Below are positions 1 through 7,820 of a stretch of 20,142 bases of DNA, piece after piece. Positions within the stretch are counted from its first letter, which is position 1, and every line of letters begins with the position of its first letter. Both the position numbers and the translations under genes were made by a program. Under the pieces are notes generated by a model. That model was given only the letters and a program-made list of their open reading frames with translations. It did not search any database and had not been told where the DNA came from. This stretch comes from Bryobacterales bacterium (lineage in GTDB: Bacteria > Acidobacteriota > Terriglobia > Bryobacterales > Bryobacteraceae): assembly GCA_003142355.1 (NCBI GenBank), contig PLMF01000333.1, forward strand, positions 1 to 20,142, read 5' to 3'.

Positions 1-111
1 CCCGGCGAAACGCCCCCGGCGCCAGTCCAGGAACACAGGTCCACCGGCGAATCCGTTTTCGGTATCGGCGGGCCGGCAACTGCACTTGGCGGCACTCAAG
101 GCCCTAAGTGA
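1..111 (+). CDS. Possible C-terminal end of an upstream gene (partial)
   Basis: Frame 1 is open from the window edge to a TGA at 109-111, giving a 36-residue tail rich in Gly, Pro and Thr. About two thirds of its codons end in G or C, which fits the neighbours but is weak evidence over so short a stretch. It would run convergently into the regulator gene that ends at 124. No family can be recognised, and the frame may be open by chance. Confidence 0.25.
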   Translation, partial: PGETPPAPVQEHRSTGESVFGIGGPATALGGTQGPK

Positions 112-123
112 ACAGCATTGGGG

Positions 124-1521
124 CTACCCGGCCCGTTCGAGCATGGCCTGGGAGTCTTGCAGGCAGCGCAGTTTCATGATCAGGGTGGTGCGTTTTAAGC
201 CGAGCAGCTCCGCGGCGGCGGTCTTGTTTCCGCCGGTTCTGGTGAGGGCCTGCTCCAGAATGGATCGTTCGAAATGTCCGACCGCGGCATCAAAATCCAT
301 GAATTCCGGCAAAGTGATCGGAAAAACCGGCGGTTCCATCGGGACCACCTTGAAGTTTGCCGGTGTCAGGCCGAGGTCCGCGAGGCCCAGAGTCTCCCGA
401 TCGCCGCTCAGAGCGATGGCCATTTCCACCATGTTTTCCAACTGGCGGACGTTGCCGGGCCATGGCAGACCCTGCAGCCGCTCTTTGGCCTCCGGCGTCA
501 CGTGCTTCACGGGAAGGCCTTCATTCCGGCAGACTTTCGCCACGAAGTGGTCCACCAACATGGGGATATCGCCGCGTCTTTGCCGAAGCGGCGGCATGGC
601 CAGAGGAACCACGTTGAGACGATAGTACAGATCCTCGCGGAATTTGCCCTGACGAATCCTTTCCTGCAGGTCGGAATTGCTGGCGGCAACTACGCGGACG
701 TCTACGCGGATGGTTTCCGAGCTGCCCAGCCGCTGGATCTCCCGCTCCTGCAGAACGCGCAACAGCTTGGTTTGCAGTTCGATGGGCATTTCGCCGATCT
801 CATCCAGAAAAACCGTGCTCTTGTGGGCCTGTTCGAAACGGCCGATGCGCAGATTGCTGGCCCCCGTAAAGGCGCCCTTCACATGCCCAAACAGTTCCGC
901 TTCGAGAAGGTTCTCGGGCAGTGCGCTGCAATTCACCGCCACCATGGGCAGGGACGCTCGCGGGCTCGCCATATGCAGCGCCCGGGCCGCCATTTCCTTG
1001 CCCGTTCCCGTTTCGCCCGTAATCAGTACCGTGCAGCGGCGCGGCCCGATCAGACGGATGGTATTCAGGATGTCCTCGATCGCCCGGCTCTCACCCACCA
1101 GCCATTGCTCCAACTCCGCCGCCGCCGGATTCCGGTCCCGCAGCTTTTCCCGCCGCCTTTTCTCGTCGCAGGCCTGGTGCAGGCATTGACGAAGCGCTTC
1201 CAAGCTGTCTCTGCCGCCAAAACAGTGATAGGCCCCATTGCGGATCAACCGCACCGCCTGCGCGGCGGTCATCTCAGGATCGAGAATGACGATCGGCGCC
1301 AGCGGATCCGCCCCGTGGACCACTTCCAGGATCTCCATCGGGCTGCTGCCGGGAATGGGCCCGGCCACCAACGTGCAACGAATCTGTTCCGATCCGAGTG
1401 CCTGGGCAGCCTGCGACAAGGTTGCCACCTGAATGATCTCGAAGTCGTGCTTGAGGTTTTCCCATTCGGTTTCACAAGGAAGCTGCGCGTGGGCTGTGAG
1501 CCACAATAACGTTGGCGGCAT
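124..1521 (-). CDS. FleQ/FlrA-like sigma-54-dependent flagellar regulator with degenerate receiver domain
   Basis: A 465-residue bacterial enhancer-binding protein expected to activate sigma-54 promoters. Residues 1-115 look like a receiver fold, but the acidic pocket is missing: the first strand reads LLWLTAH and the phospho-acceptor region reads TLVAGPIPG with no Asp. The AAA+ domain shows Walker A GETGTGKE (169-176), the sigma-54-contact loop GAFTGA (216-221), Walker B TVFLDE (236-241) and the arginine-finger region FREDLYYRL (294-302). A Fis-type helix-turn-helix lies at 431-452, and its recognition helix LKRTTLIMKLR resembles the RTTLxxKM type of FleQ/FlrA. It is divergent from flgM. No strong ribosome-binding site precedes the ATG. 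The family is certain; the flagellar role is inferred from context, the receiver type and the GTCA-N6-TGAC boxes in this window. Confidence 0.9.
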   Translation of the reverse strand: MPPTLLWLTAHAQLPCETEWENLKHDFEIIQVATLSQAAQALGSEQIRCTLVAGPIPGSSPMEILEVVHGADPLAPIVILDPEMTAAQAVRLIRNGAYHCFGGRDSLEALRQCLHQACDEKRRREKLRDRNPAAAELEQWLVGESRAIEDILNTIRLIGPRRCTVLITGETGTGKEMAARALHMASPRASLPMVAVNCSALPENLLEAELFGHVKGAFTGASNLRIGRFEQAHKSTVFLDEIGEMPIELQTKLLRVLQEREIQRLGSSETIRVDVRVVAASNSDLQERIRQGKFREDLYYRLNVVPLAMPPLRQRRGDIPMLVDHFVAKVCRNEGLPVKHVTPEAKERLQGLPWPGNVRQLENMVEMAIALSGDRETLGLADLGLTPANFKVVPMEPPVFPITLPEFMDFDAAVGHFERSILEQALTRTGGNKTAAAELLGLKRTTLIMKLRCLQDSQAMLERAG

Positions 1522-1716
1522 AGAGTCTTGGTTATCTCGTTGTCTCGATGCCGATTATAGGCCGAATTTGGGTAGTACTACGGAATTGTCCGACGTTAAT
1601 CCCAATTGGCAACCGGGGGTTAACAAGGGGGTAGCTATCTTTTTCGGTATTGTACCGGATGGCATCAAATGTGATGGTTACTCGTTGAGCAGGAATGCAG
1701 TCGAGCGGAGCTTGGC

Positions 1717-2040
1717 ATGGATATAAGGATTCAAGGTGAAAGTCTGGAGGGCGCCAATGCCTTGCAGACATCCCGCACCGAGGAAACGCCGCTGGCCGGC
1801 CAGAGCGAAGGCCGGCGCGGGTTCAAGGCGCTGGAAGGCGGCCAGGATTCGGTTCAAATCTCGGACCTTTCCGCGCAAATTTCGGCCATCAACCAGCAAC
1901 AAGATGTTCAGGCGTCCAATCGCGTTGCCGCCCTGGCCGCGCTCTACGCCCACGGAGACTATCGCGTTGACGCCCGCAATCTGAGCCGCGCGCTGGTATC
2001 CCACGCGCTCAGCGGGGTCATCGAAGGAGATCAAGCGTGA
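1717..2040 (+). CDS. flgM: Anti-sigma-28 factor FlgM
   Basis: A 107-residue small protein with the layout of FlgM: a disordered, polar N-terminal half, then a C-terminal region with VQISDLSAQI (about 47-56) and the short helices around ALAALYAHGDYRVD and LSRALVSHAL that in FlgM wrap sigma-28 (FliA). FlgM holds FliA inactive until the hook is complete and is then exported. A GGAG sits just upstream of the ATG. It is first in flgM-flgN-like-flgK-flgL, the usual partners. The call rests on motif pattern and position, since the family is short and divergent. Confidence 0.8.
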   Translation: MDIRIQGESLEGANALQTSRTEETPLAGQSEGRRGFKALEGGQDSVQISDLSAQISAINQQQDVQASNRVAALAALYAHGDYRVDARNLSRALVSHALSGVIEGDQA

Positions 2041-2396
2041 CTGCCGGGGACCAGCTTGGCGAGTATGCCGGGCGCGCGGAAAGTCACGTGCATGGCGCTC
2101 TGAAGAACTGGGATGCGGGCAGCCTGCCGCGTTGCGAGGAGTGCTGTGAGCTTCTCCGCTCGGCCATCGGGCAATTGGAAGGCGCCTGGCAAGCCGCGGA
2201 AAAGGGTGCATCCGCGTCTGTTGCCGTGAAGAAGCGGCTGTATCAACTCCGCGCCGATGTCGGCACCATGGTCCGGCTGGTGGACGCTTCCACCGCATTT
2301 TGCCGCGGCATGGCGCTCTGCATCGGCGCTGGCGGCAACGAGGTCCCGGGCGACTCCCGGATGGCACCGTCCGCCTGGATCCCCAGAGAAGCCTGA
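2037..2396 (+). CDS. FlgN-like export chaperone for hook-junction proteins (putative)
   Basis: A 119-residue, mostly helical protein that starts with GTG overlapping the flgM stop (GTGA) and is preceded by AAGGAG. Its stop overlaps the flgK ATG (TGATG). FlgN chaperones FlgK and FlgL, and this is exactly the slot flgN occupies in many flgMNKL operons. The sequence shows amphipathic helices and several Cys residues (C39, C42, C43 region and two near the end) but no motif diagnostic of FlgN, so the function is inferred from position, size and helical character. Confidence 0.6.
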   Translation: MTAGDQLGEYAGRAESHVHGALKNWDAGSLPRCEECCELLRSAIGQLEGAWQAAEKGASASVAVKKRLYQLRADVGTMVRLVDASTAFCRGMALCIGAGGNEVPGDSRMAPSAWIPREA

Positions 2397-3823
2397 TGTC
2401 CAACCTCATGGCATCGATGGCCACCGCGGGAAACGCCCTGGACGTCTACCAACGTGCCCTCACCGTGGTGCAGAACAACATCACAAACTCCACCACTCCG
2501 GGGTATGCCACGCAATCTTTGAACCTGTCGGCGCGACCCTTGGATGCGGCCGGCGGCCTCGCCGGTGGCGTGGCCGCGCAAGGCCTGGCGAGCGCGCGCG
2601 ACGAGTACGCGGAAGAAGAGGTCCGCCGCCAACTGCAGTCCTTGGGCAAATACGAAACGCAGACGTCGGGAGTTTCTTCCATTGAGAGTCTGTTCGATGT
2701 AACCGGCAACAGCGGCATTGCGGCGGACCTGAACAACCTGTATTCGAGCTTCTCCGCGTGGGCCGCATCGCCCAACAGCGCGTCCGCGCGGCAGATGGTG
2801 ATCGCCAATGCCGGCAACCTGGCCAGCGATGTCCATAGCCTGGCCGGTTCGCTGGCCCAGGTGTCGGACGATGTGGAGAGCCAGATCGGTTCCACTGTCA
2901 CCCAGATCGACCAACTCGCTGCCGACATCCAGCAGTACAACGTCGAGCGGCTGCGGCAGGGTTCGTCCGACCCCGGGTCCGACGCCAACCTGCACTCCTC
3001 GCTCGAGCAACTTTCAGAGCTGGTGGATGTCAGCGTGGTGAACCAGCCGGACGGCACTGTCACCGTGTTGATGGACGGCGGCTCGCCGCTCGTGGCCGGC
3101 GCCAGCCAGTACTCGATTTCGAGCGGCCTGGCGGTCCCCAGCGGCGCTGCCAACCCGCAGTCCCCTCCCTCCAGCCAGATCTTCGACTCGCAGGGCAACG
3201 ACGTCACCAGCCAGATTCAAGGCGGGAAACTGGGCGGCCTGCTGGATGTGCACAACCGCGTGCTGGCGTCGCTGGTGGGCGACGGCCAACAGGCCGGGTC
3301 GCTCAACCAGTTCGCGAAGGCATTCGCCGACACGGTGAATGGCATCCTCGAATCCGGGACTGTCTCCACGGATTCCGGCGCTGCCAAGGGGGCCGCGCTG
3401 TTTACTTACGACGATTCCGACCCCACGCTGGCGGCCGGCACTTTTGCTTTGAACTCGGCCATTACCGGCAGCGACCTGGCCCCCGTGGACGCCAGCGGAA
3501 ACGCCAACGGCAACGCCAACGAGTTGGCATCCTTGGCCAGCTCCACTTCCGCCGGCGGCATCGACGGCCTCACTTTTGGGGATTTCTTCAGCCAGATTGC
3601 ATCCTTTGTGGGCCGGGAGAGCTCCACGGCCAGTACCAACGAGACGTCTCAAGAGTCGGTTGTATCGCAAACCAAATCCCTTCGCGACCAGGCTTCCGGC
3701 GTTTCTTTGGACCAGCAAGCGGTGCTGCTGCTCCAGTTTCAAAAGAGTTACGCTGCCACGGCCCGCCTGTTGAGCACCTTGAACAACCTTTTGGATACAA
3801 CCATTAATCTGATTGCGGAGTAA
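2396..3823 (+). CDS. flgK: Flagellar hook-associated protein 1 FlgK
   Basis: 475 residues from the ATG at 2396, which overlaps the upstream stop by one base. An in-frame start at 2300 also exists but would bury the upstream gene, so 2396 is preferred. The N-terminus has the axial-protein signature NNITNSTTPGYA (27-38), and the C-terminus has the heptad-rich SLDQQAVLLLQFQKSYAATARLLSTL type region shared by hook and junction proteins. The middle is Ser/Gly/Asn-rich, like the exposed domains of HAP1. It forms the first ring between hook and filament. The length is near the lower end for FlgK. Confidence 0.95.
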   Translation: MSNLMASMATAGNALDVYQRALTVVQNNITNSTTPGYATQSLNLSARPLDAAGGLAGGVAAQGLASARDEYAEEEVRRQLQSLGKYETQTSGVSSIESLFDVTGNSGIAADLNNLYSSFSAWAASPNSASARQMVIANAGNLASDVHSLAGSLAQVSDDVESQIGSTVTQIDQLAADIQQYNVERLRQGSSDPGSDANLHSSLEQLSELVDVSVVNQPDGTVTVLMDGGSPLVAGASQYSISSGLAVPSGAANPQSPPSSQIFDSQGNDVTSQIQGGKLGGLLDVHNRVLASLVGDGQQAGSLNQFAKAFADTVNGILESGTVSTDSGAAKGAALFTYDDSDPTLAAGTFALNSAITGSDLAPVDASGNANGNANELASLASSTSAGGIDGLTFGDFFSQIASFVGRESSTASTNETSQESVVSQTKSLRDQASGVSLDQQAVLLLQFQKSYAATARLLSTLNNLLDTTINLIAE

Positions 3824-3836
3824 ATGAGGAATCGCG

Positions 3837-4739
3837 ATGCTGCCAGCCGTTAATGGTCCGAGTGAGCAGTTTCTCACGGACCTCGACCGAATCCAATCGG
3901 CCATGAACACCGTCCAGCGGCAGGTGAGTTCGGGCCTCCGCGTCGGACAAGCGTCGGACGACCCGTCCGCAGTGCCTTCCATCCTGAAAACCCAATCTGA
4001 AATCGCCCGCAACAACCAGGCGCAAACCAATTTGAACCAGGTCAAAACCGAGCTGCAGAACGGCGATTCCGCACTCCAGCAGGCGGTCGCGTTAGTTGAA
4101 AAGGCCATTACCCTGGCCTCGCAGGCCGGCAGCACGGTCGACGGTGACACTCAGATCGCCAACCTGGCGGCGCAGGTTCAGGGTATTCAGCAACAGTTGG
4201 TCAACCTCAGTAACACCAGCGTCGGCGGCCGCTACATCTTCAGTGGCGATTCCGACCAGCAGGCCGCCTACGCGCTCGACTCGACACAAACGAACGGCGT
4301 TCGGCAACTAGCCGCCGCCAAGTCGACACAGGTCGTTACAGACGCGAACGGCAACCCGTTGTGGACACCTATGACGGCGCAGGACATCTTCGATTCCCAG
4401 AGCGGCGGCAACGTTTTCGCCGCCGTCAACAGCCTGTTGACCGCTCTTCAAAACAACGACAGCTCGGCGGCTGCCGCGACCATGGATTCTCTGAAAGCCG
4501 CCGACGATCGTCTCAACCAGCAGTTGGGGCTCATTGGCATCGCGGAAACCCGGGTGGCGGACTCGACCACCGCCGCCGCCCAGTCGGTCACAACCGAGAA
4601 GCAAGACCTCAGCGGCCTGCGCGACGCCGATACGGCCGGCGACGCCGTCCAGCTTACTCAGTTGAATACTCAGCAGCAGGCTGCCCTAAGCGCGCGCGCC
4701 AAGATGTCGCAGTACAACCTCTTTGATTTCCTGGCCTGA
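3837..4739 (+). CDS. flgL: Flagellar hook-associated protein 3 FlgL
   Basis: A 300-residue junction protein. The flagellin-like N-terminal helix region contains QRQVSSGLRVGQASDDPSA (about 28-46), the hallmark shared with flagellins. The central part has GGRYIFSGD (about 130-138), typical of FlgL. The C-terminal helix is Gln/Ala-rich and ends YNLFDFLA. It follows flgK by 13 bases with GAGG ahead of the ATG, so it is co-transcribed and probably served by the FlgN-like protein. Confidence 0.95.
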   Translation: MLPAVNGPSEQFLTDLDRIQSAMNTVQRQVSSGLRVGQASDDPSAVPSILKTQSEIARNNQAQTNLNQVKTELQNGDSALQQAVALVEKAITLASQAGSTVDGDTQIANLAAQVQGIQQQLVNLSNTSVGGRYIFSGDSDQQAAYALDSTQTNGVRQLAAAKSTQVVTDANGNPLWTPMTAQDIFDSQSGGNVFAAVNSLLTALQNNDSSAAAATMDSLKAADDRLNQQLGLIGIAETRVADSTTAAAQSVTTEKQDLSGLRDADTAGDAVQLTQLNTQQQAALSARAKMSQYNLFDFLA

Positions 4740-4756
4740 CCCTCACGCAGAATCTG

Positions 4757-4949
4757 ATGGCGGAATTTCAGTTCGACCATGAAACCCGGGACGGCCGGCA
4801 ACTCGCGGCCAGCGCGGAGGTGTGTCGAGGGGCACGTCAACGGAGTGGCCAAGCTCCAAGGGGAATTGGTCGATAATGGCAAGTCTGTGGCGTTTCAAGT
4901 CTGGTCCTGGCCGGCCACCGGCGATCGTTCCGAGGGTTCGCTCCAGTAG
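4757..4949 (+). pseudogene. Short unrecognised ORF, apparently broken by a single-base frameshift
   Basis: The ATG at 4757 opens a protein-like frame (MAEFQFDHETRDGRQLAASA) that loses its sense near 4820-4826. From there a second frame continues as VEGHVNGVAKLQG and later AFQVWSWPATGD, up to TAG at 4947-4949. Removing one base in the GTGTGTC stretch joins the two halves into a coherent 63-residue protein. Alternatively an intact 56-codon ORF starts at ATG 4779, but its first 15 codons look unlike protein. No good ribosome-binding site is seen for either. The function is unknown. It follows flgL closely and converges on the minus-strand gene at 4895. Confidence 0.4.
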
Positions 4950-5233
4950 GGCTGACCGGCCAGGTGCATCAACAGACTGATACAAACTCCAACCATGGGA
5001 TCGGCGGGCTCCGCGTTCAGTACGGCCGGCCGTTCATTCAGCCGCGTCACAACCGCTTGGAGCAACTCCAGGTTTTCTTCCTCCACAGGGAGGACGTGGG
5101 GAGCGGAGCAAAGATCCAATCCCTTTGCCAACTCCTCCCGGAGCGCTGCTTCGTCCCCGCAGACCCAGGCGCTCAGGATGTTGCCCGCGTGGCGTGCAGG
5201 CGCCGCCACCGGACCCGGATACGGATCGGCCAT
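4895..5233 (-). CDS. Unrecognised 112-residue protein inside the flagellar cluster
   Basis: I chose the ATG at 5233 because AAGGAT lies seven bases upstream on the minus strand; a TTG at 5260 would add nine residues. The product is soluble, with no signal or membrane segment. It has a helical middle (EEENLELLQAVVTRLNE) and a C-terminal segment with several hydrophobic residues and Cys/Met (VGVCISLLMHLAG). Codon use on this strand is GC3-rich, as expected for a real gene. It is the only minus-strand gene between flgL and flbD, and its 3' end overlaps the broken ORF. No family is recognised; a small motility accessory protein is only a guess from position. Confidence 0.55.
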   Translation of the reverse strand: MADPYPGPVAAPARHAGNILSAWVCGDEAALREELAKGLDLCSAPHVLPVEEENLELLQAVVTRLNERPAVLNAEPADPMVGVCISLLMHLAGQPYWSEPSERSPVAGQDQT

Positions 5234-5309
5234 CAGTATCCTTATCGGCAGTTTCAGCAAGAAATTTCGGATTTCTGGTCTATTTCCCGGTTGAAACGCG
5301 AAGTTTTCC

Positions 5310-5336
5310 TAGAATTCGGCGGCCCGTCACCGATGT
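5310..5336 (+). promoter_or_regulatory. Sigma-28 (FliA)-like promoter ahead of flbD-motAB
   Basis: TAGA (5310-5313), exactly 15 bases, then ACCGATGT (5329-5336). This matches the sigma-28 pattern TAAA-N15-GCCGATAA in spacing and in the CCGAT core, and it parallels the element ahead of fliC in this window. The predicted start would fall near 5343, very close to the ribosome-binding site, so the leader would be extremely short. Confidence 0.5.
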
Positions 5337-5353
5337 GAACAGGGAGGCTTGCG

Positions 5354-5617
5354 ATGATCTATGTGACCCGTCTCAATCACACGTCCGTGGTCCTCAACGC
5401 CGATCTCATCGAATATATCGAGACCACTCCCGACACCGTGATCAGCCTCACGACGGGTCAGAAGCTGATGGTGCGCGAGACCGCCGAGGAGATCGTCGCT
5501 CGCGTGGTGCATTATCACCGGTCGATTGTGGCGCCGCCGGATTCCGGGGAACCCGCGCCGCCTTGCGCGGGCCAGGCCGTGACAACTCCGGCAGGAAGCT
5601 ATATCCATGGCGGATAA
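5354..5617 (+). CDS. flbD: FlbD family flagellar protein
   Basis: An 87-residue protein. Residues 1-60 carry the whole FlbD domain: MIYVTRLNHTSVVLNADLIE, then IETTPDTVISLTTGQKLMVRET and a helix. FlbD proteins of this small type occur next to motAB in many flagellar operons; their biochemical role is poorly defined. The last about 27 residues (Pro/Gly/Ala-rich) are an unusual tail. GGGAGG precedes the ATG. The 3' end overlaps motA by 11 bases, suggesting translational coupling. Confidence 0.9.
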   Translation: MIYVTRLNHTSVVLNADLIEYIETTPDTVISLTTGQKLMVRETAEEIVARVVHYHRSIVAPPDSGEPAPPCAGQAVTTPAGSYIHGG

Positions 5618-6470
5618 GGCAGTAAAGCCGAAAAAGGCCGCCAGCGGGCGGCCGGATTTCGCGAGCTTGGGCGGCCTGGCGGTAGGCGTCGGCGGCATCA
5701 TGGTGGGAATGCTGCTCGAGGGGGGCAAGGTAAAGGACGTCTCCCAGTTCACGGCCGCCCTGATTGTGTTCGGTGGCACTCTGGGCGCGGTGATGATGAC
5801 CACGCCGCTGCCCGTCCTCCTCCGCGCCGCGCGCCAGTTGGGGTCGATCTTCTTCGACCGCTCCGATACGCCGGACGCCGTCATCGAAGAGATCATCGAG
5901 TATGCCACGCAGGCGCGCAAGCAGGGCATCGTCTCGCTCGAACAGCAAGCCGCGGCGGTTCAGGATCCGTTTCTGCGCAAGGCGCTCAACCTGGCGGTGG
6001 ACGGCATCGACATGAGCCAGATCCGCAGCATCATGGAACTCGAAATCACTCTCATGGAGCAGGACCGCGAGATGGAAGCCAAGGTATTCGATTGCGCCGG
6101 AGGCTATTCGCCGACCATCGGAATCATCGGCGCCGTGCTGGGCCTCATCCAGGTCATGAAGAACCTGGCCAACATCGACGAGGTGGGGCGAGGCATCGCC
6201 GTGGCTTTCGTGGCCACGGTGTACGGTGTGGCCTCGGCTAATCTGATATTTCTTCCCGCGGGCAACAAGCTGAAAGCCCGGCTGCGGGACGCCGTGCGCA
6301 TCCGCGAAGTGATGCTCGAGGGCGTGCTCTCCATCGTGGAGGGCCTCAATCCGAAGCTGATTCGAACCAAGCTGGAAGCGTATCAACAGCAGCAGCCGGC
6401 CGCCGCCCAGAAGGGCAAAACCAAGGCCAAGGTAGCGGCAGCCGGCGAACCGGTTTCCGCGGAAGGTTGA
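5607..6470 (+). CDS. motA: Flagellar stator protein MotA
   Basis: A 287-residue inner-membrane proton-channel subunit of the stator. Four membrane segments are visible: about 20-38, 47-66, 166-184 and 196-217, with a large cytoplasmic loop between the second and third. The conserved prolines of segments three and four are present (P169 in GGYSPTIG and P217 in FLPAG). The charged loop RKQGIVSLE at about 104-112 is the usual MotA rotor-contact stretch. The C-terminal tail is Lys/Gln/Ala-rich and variable. It overlaps flbD and is followed by motB after a single base. Confidence 0.96.
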   Translation: MADKAVKPKKAASGRPDFASLGGLAVGVGGIMVGMLLEGGKVKDVSQFTAALIVFGGTLGAVMMTTPLPVLLRAARQLGSIFFDRSDTPDAVIEEIIEYATQARKQGIVSLEQQAAAVQDPFLRKALNLAVDGIDMSQIRSIMELEITLMEQDREMEAKVFDCAGGYSPTIGIIGAVLGLIQVMKNLANIDEVGRGIAVAFVATVYGVASANLIFLPAGNKLKARLRDAVRIREVMLEGVLSIVEGLNPKLIRTKLEAYQQQQPAAAQKGKTKAKVAAAGEPVSAEG

Positions 6471-6471
6471 T

Positions 6472-7323
6472 ATGGCGCGCAAGCAACGACATCCCGAGCA
6501 TGAAAACCACGAACGGTGGCTGGTTTCCTACTCCGACTTCATGACTTTGATGTTTGCCTTCTTCGTGGTGATGTTTGCCTCGTCCCAGACGGACAAGGCC
6601 CGTGCCCAACAGGTTTCCGATTCCGTGAAGGATGCTCTGAGTAAGGGCGGAGTTGCGGCTGCGGTCCACGAAATCCTGGGAGGCACGGTGGATGAGAAAG
6701 GCAAGGGAAACGCCCAGATGAAGGGCCCGGGCGGGTCGCAAAAGGCCAAGGTTGCGCCCGAGCACACCGTCCTGGCTGAGTTGTTGCCTTCGTTACAGTA
6801 CTTGAACAAAGAGCTGCAGGCCGAAATCCGCGATGGCAAGATCGAAATGCACCTCGAACCGCGCGGCCTGGTGCTCAGTCTCCGCCAGGCGACCTTCTAC
6901 CCCTCCGGCGAAGACACCATCGATCCCAAAACTTACCCCATCGTCGAGAAAATCGCGCAAATCATGCGCGAACTGCCGAACCCGGTCCGGCTGGAAGGCC
7001 ACACTGATTCCATTCCCATCCACACGGCGCGTTTTCACAGCAATTGGGAATTGTCGGCGGCCCGGAGCATCGGCATGATGGAACTGTTGAGCGACCGTTT
7101 TGAAATCCCGCGACAGCGCATGGCGATCGCCGGCTACGCCGACACCGCGCCGCTGGATTCCAACGACACCCAGGAGGGCCGGGCGCACAACCGCCGTGTG
7201 GACATCGTGATCCTGAACCAGCAGGTCAAGTCCACTGAACCCGGCACCACCGGTCCAGGAGCAGGTGCGAGCGTTGCTCCCGCACCACCCAAACCCGCCG
7301 GCCAGAAACCCGAGACCAAATAG
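6472..7323 (+). CDS. motB: Flagellar stator protein MotB
   Basis: A 283-residue partner of MotA. The N-terminus has the motif WLVSYSDFMTLMFAFFVVMF, with the essential proton-carrying Asp at residue 22 entering the single membrane helix. A linker/plug region follows, then an OmpA-like peptidoglycan-binding domain with FYPSGEDTI (142-150), EGHTDS (175-180), NWELSAARS (191-199) and NRRVDIVI (240-247). The C-terminus is a Pro/Ala/Gly-rich extension of about 35 residues. It anchors the stator to the cell wall. Confidence 0.96.
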   Translation: MARKQRHPEHENHERWLVSYSDFMTLMFAFFVVMFASSQTDKARAQQVSDSVKDALSKGGVAAAVHEILGGTVDEKGKGNAQMKGPGGSQKAKVAPEHTVLAELLPSLQYLNKELQAEIRDGKIEMHLEPRGLVLSLRQATFYPSGEDTIDPKTYPIVEKIAQIMRELPNPVRLEGHTDSIPIHTARFHSNWELSAARSIGMMELLSDRFEIPRQRMAIAGYADTAPLDSNDTQEGRAHNRRVDIVILNQQVKSTEPGTTGPGAGASVAPAPPKPAGQKPETK

Positions 7324-7355
7324 GGCTCTGAATTGCAACGTAATTCTTCGGAATT

Positions 7356-7820
7356 ATGCCGCGATTGGTGAGCAAATACTTCGGAGAACTGGATTACTCT
7401 ACGGAGGCGGCCTTTCAGTTCCCCGAGGGGATTCCCGCTTTCGAAGACCAGACCGCCTTCGCGTTTCTCGATCAGCCCCAAACCCATCCCCTGGTCTTCA
7501 TGCAAAGCCTCGGCAACCCGGGTTTGTGCTTCATCACGGTCCCCGTGTTTGTGGCGGATCCTGCGTATCGTCCGGATTTGTCTCCTGAAGATCTCGCCTT
7601 GCTGGGACTCTCGCCCGGACCTCCTCCCCAGATCGGCGCGGACATCCTCTGCTTGACCTTGGTGACGGTTTCCGAGCACGCCGATCCGACTGTCAATCTG
7701 GCCTCGCCGATCGTCCTCAACCTGCGCAATCGCAAGGGCGTCCAGGCTATCCAGCCTTCCGCGGGTTACTCCGTCCGGCACCCGCTTCTGGCCCAGGAGG
7801 ACCTCGTTCCATGCTCGTAA
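7356..7820 (+). CDS. fliW: Flagellar assembly factor FliW
   Basis: A 154-residue protein. Motifs typical of FliW are FPEGIPAFED (about 23-32), PLVFMQSL (about 45-52), the stretch CFITVP and the C-terminal half with LTLVTVSE, NLASPIVLN and RKGVQAIQ. FliW binds free flagellin and otherwise sequesters CsrA, so that flagellin translation matches secretion. The csrA start lies inside the fliW 3' end (10-base overlap), and the flagellin gene follows shortly after. The ribosome-binding site is modest (CGGA). Confidence 0.93.
   Translation: MPRLVSKYFGELDYSTEAAFQFPEGIPAFEDQTAFAFLDQPQTHPLVFMQSLGNPGLCFITVPVFVADPAYRPDLSPEDLALLGLSPGPPPQIGADILCLTLVTVSEHADPTVNLASPIVLNLRNRKGVQAIQPSAGYSVRHPLLAQEDLVPCS

Noticed and set aside
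1531..1557. GTTA-N15-GCCGATTA as a sigma-28 promoter ahead of flgM
   Set aside because: The -10 half is good but the -35 half is poor and it lies 160 bases before flgM; not strong enough to list as a feature.
1554..1559. TATAAT on the minus strand as the -10 of the regulator gene
   Set aside because: Well placed 32 bases before the start codon, but no acceptable -35 at 16-18 bases; it also overlaps the GCCGATTA word, so it may be chance.
1604..1620. TGGCAACCGGGGGTT as a sigma-54 promoter for flgM
   Set aside because: The base pair after GG-N10 is TT, not the invariant GC.
3014..4150. Long minus-strand open frame of 378 codons under flgK/flgL
   Set aside because: It is a shadow of two well-supported plus-strand genes in GC-rich DNA and has no protein-like motifs.
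5326..5339. GTCA-N6-TGAA as a further FleQ-type box ahead of flbD
   Set aside because: One half-site is imperfect and it overlaps the better-supported sigma-28 -10 element.
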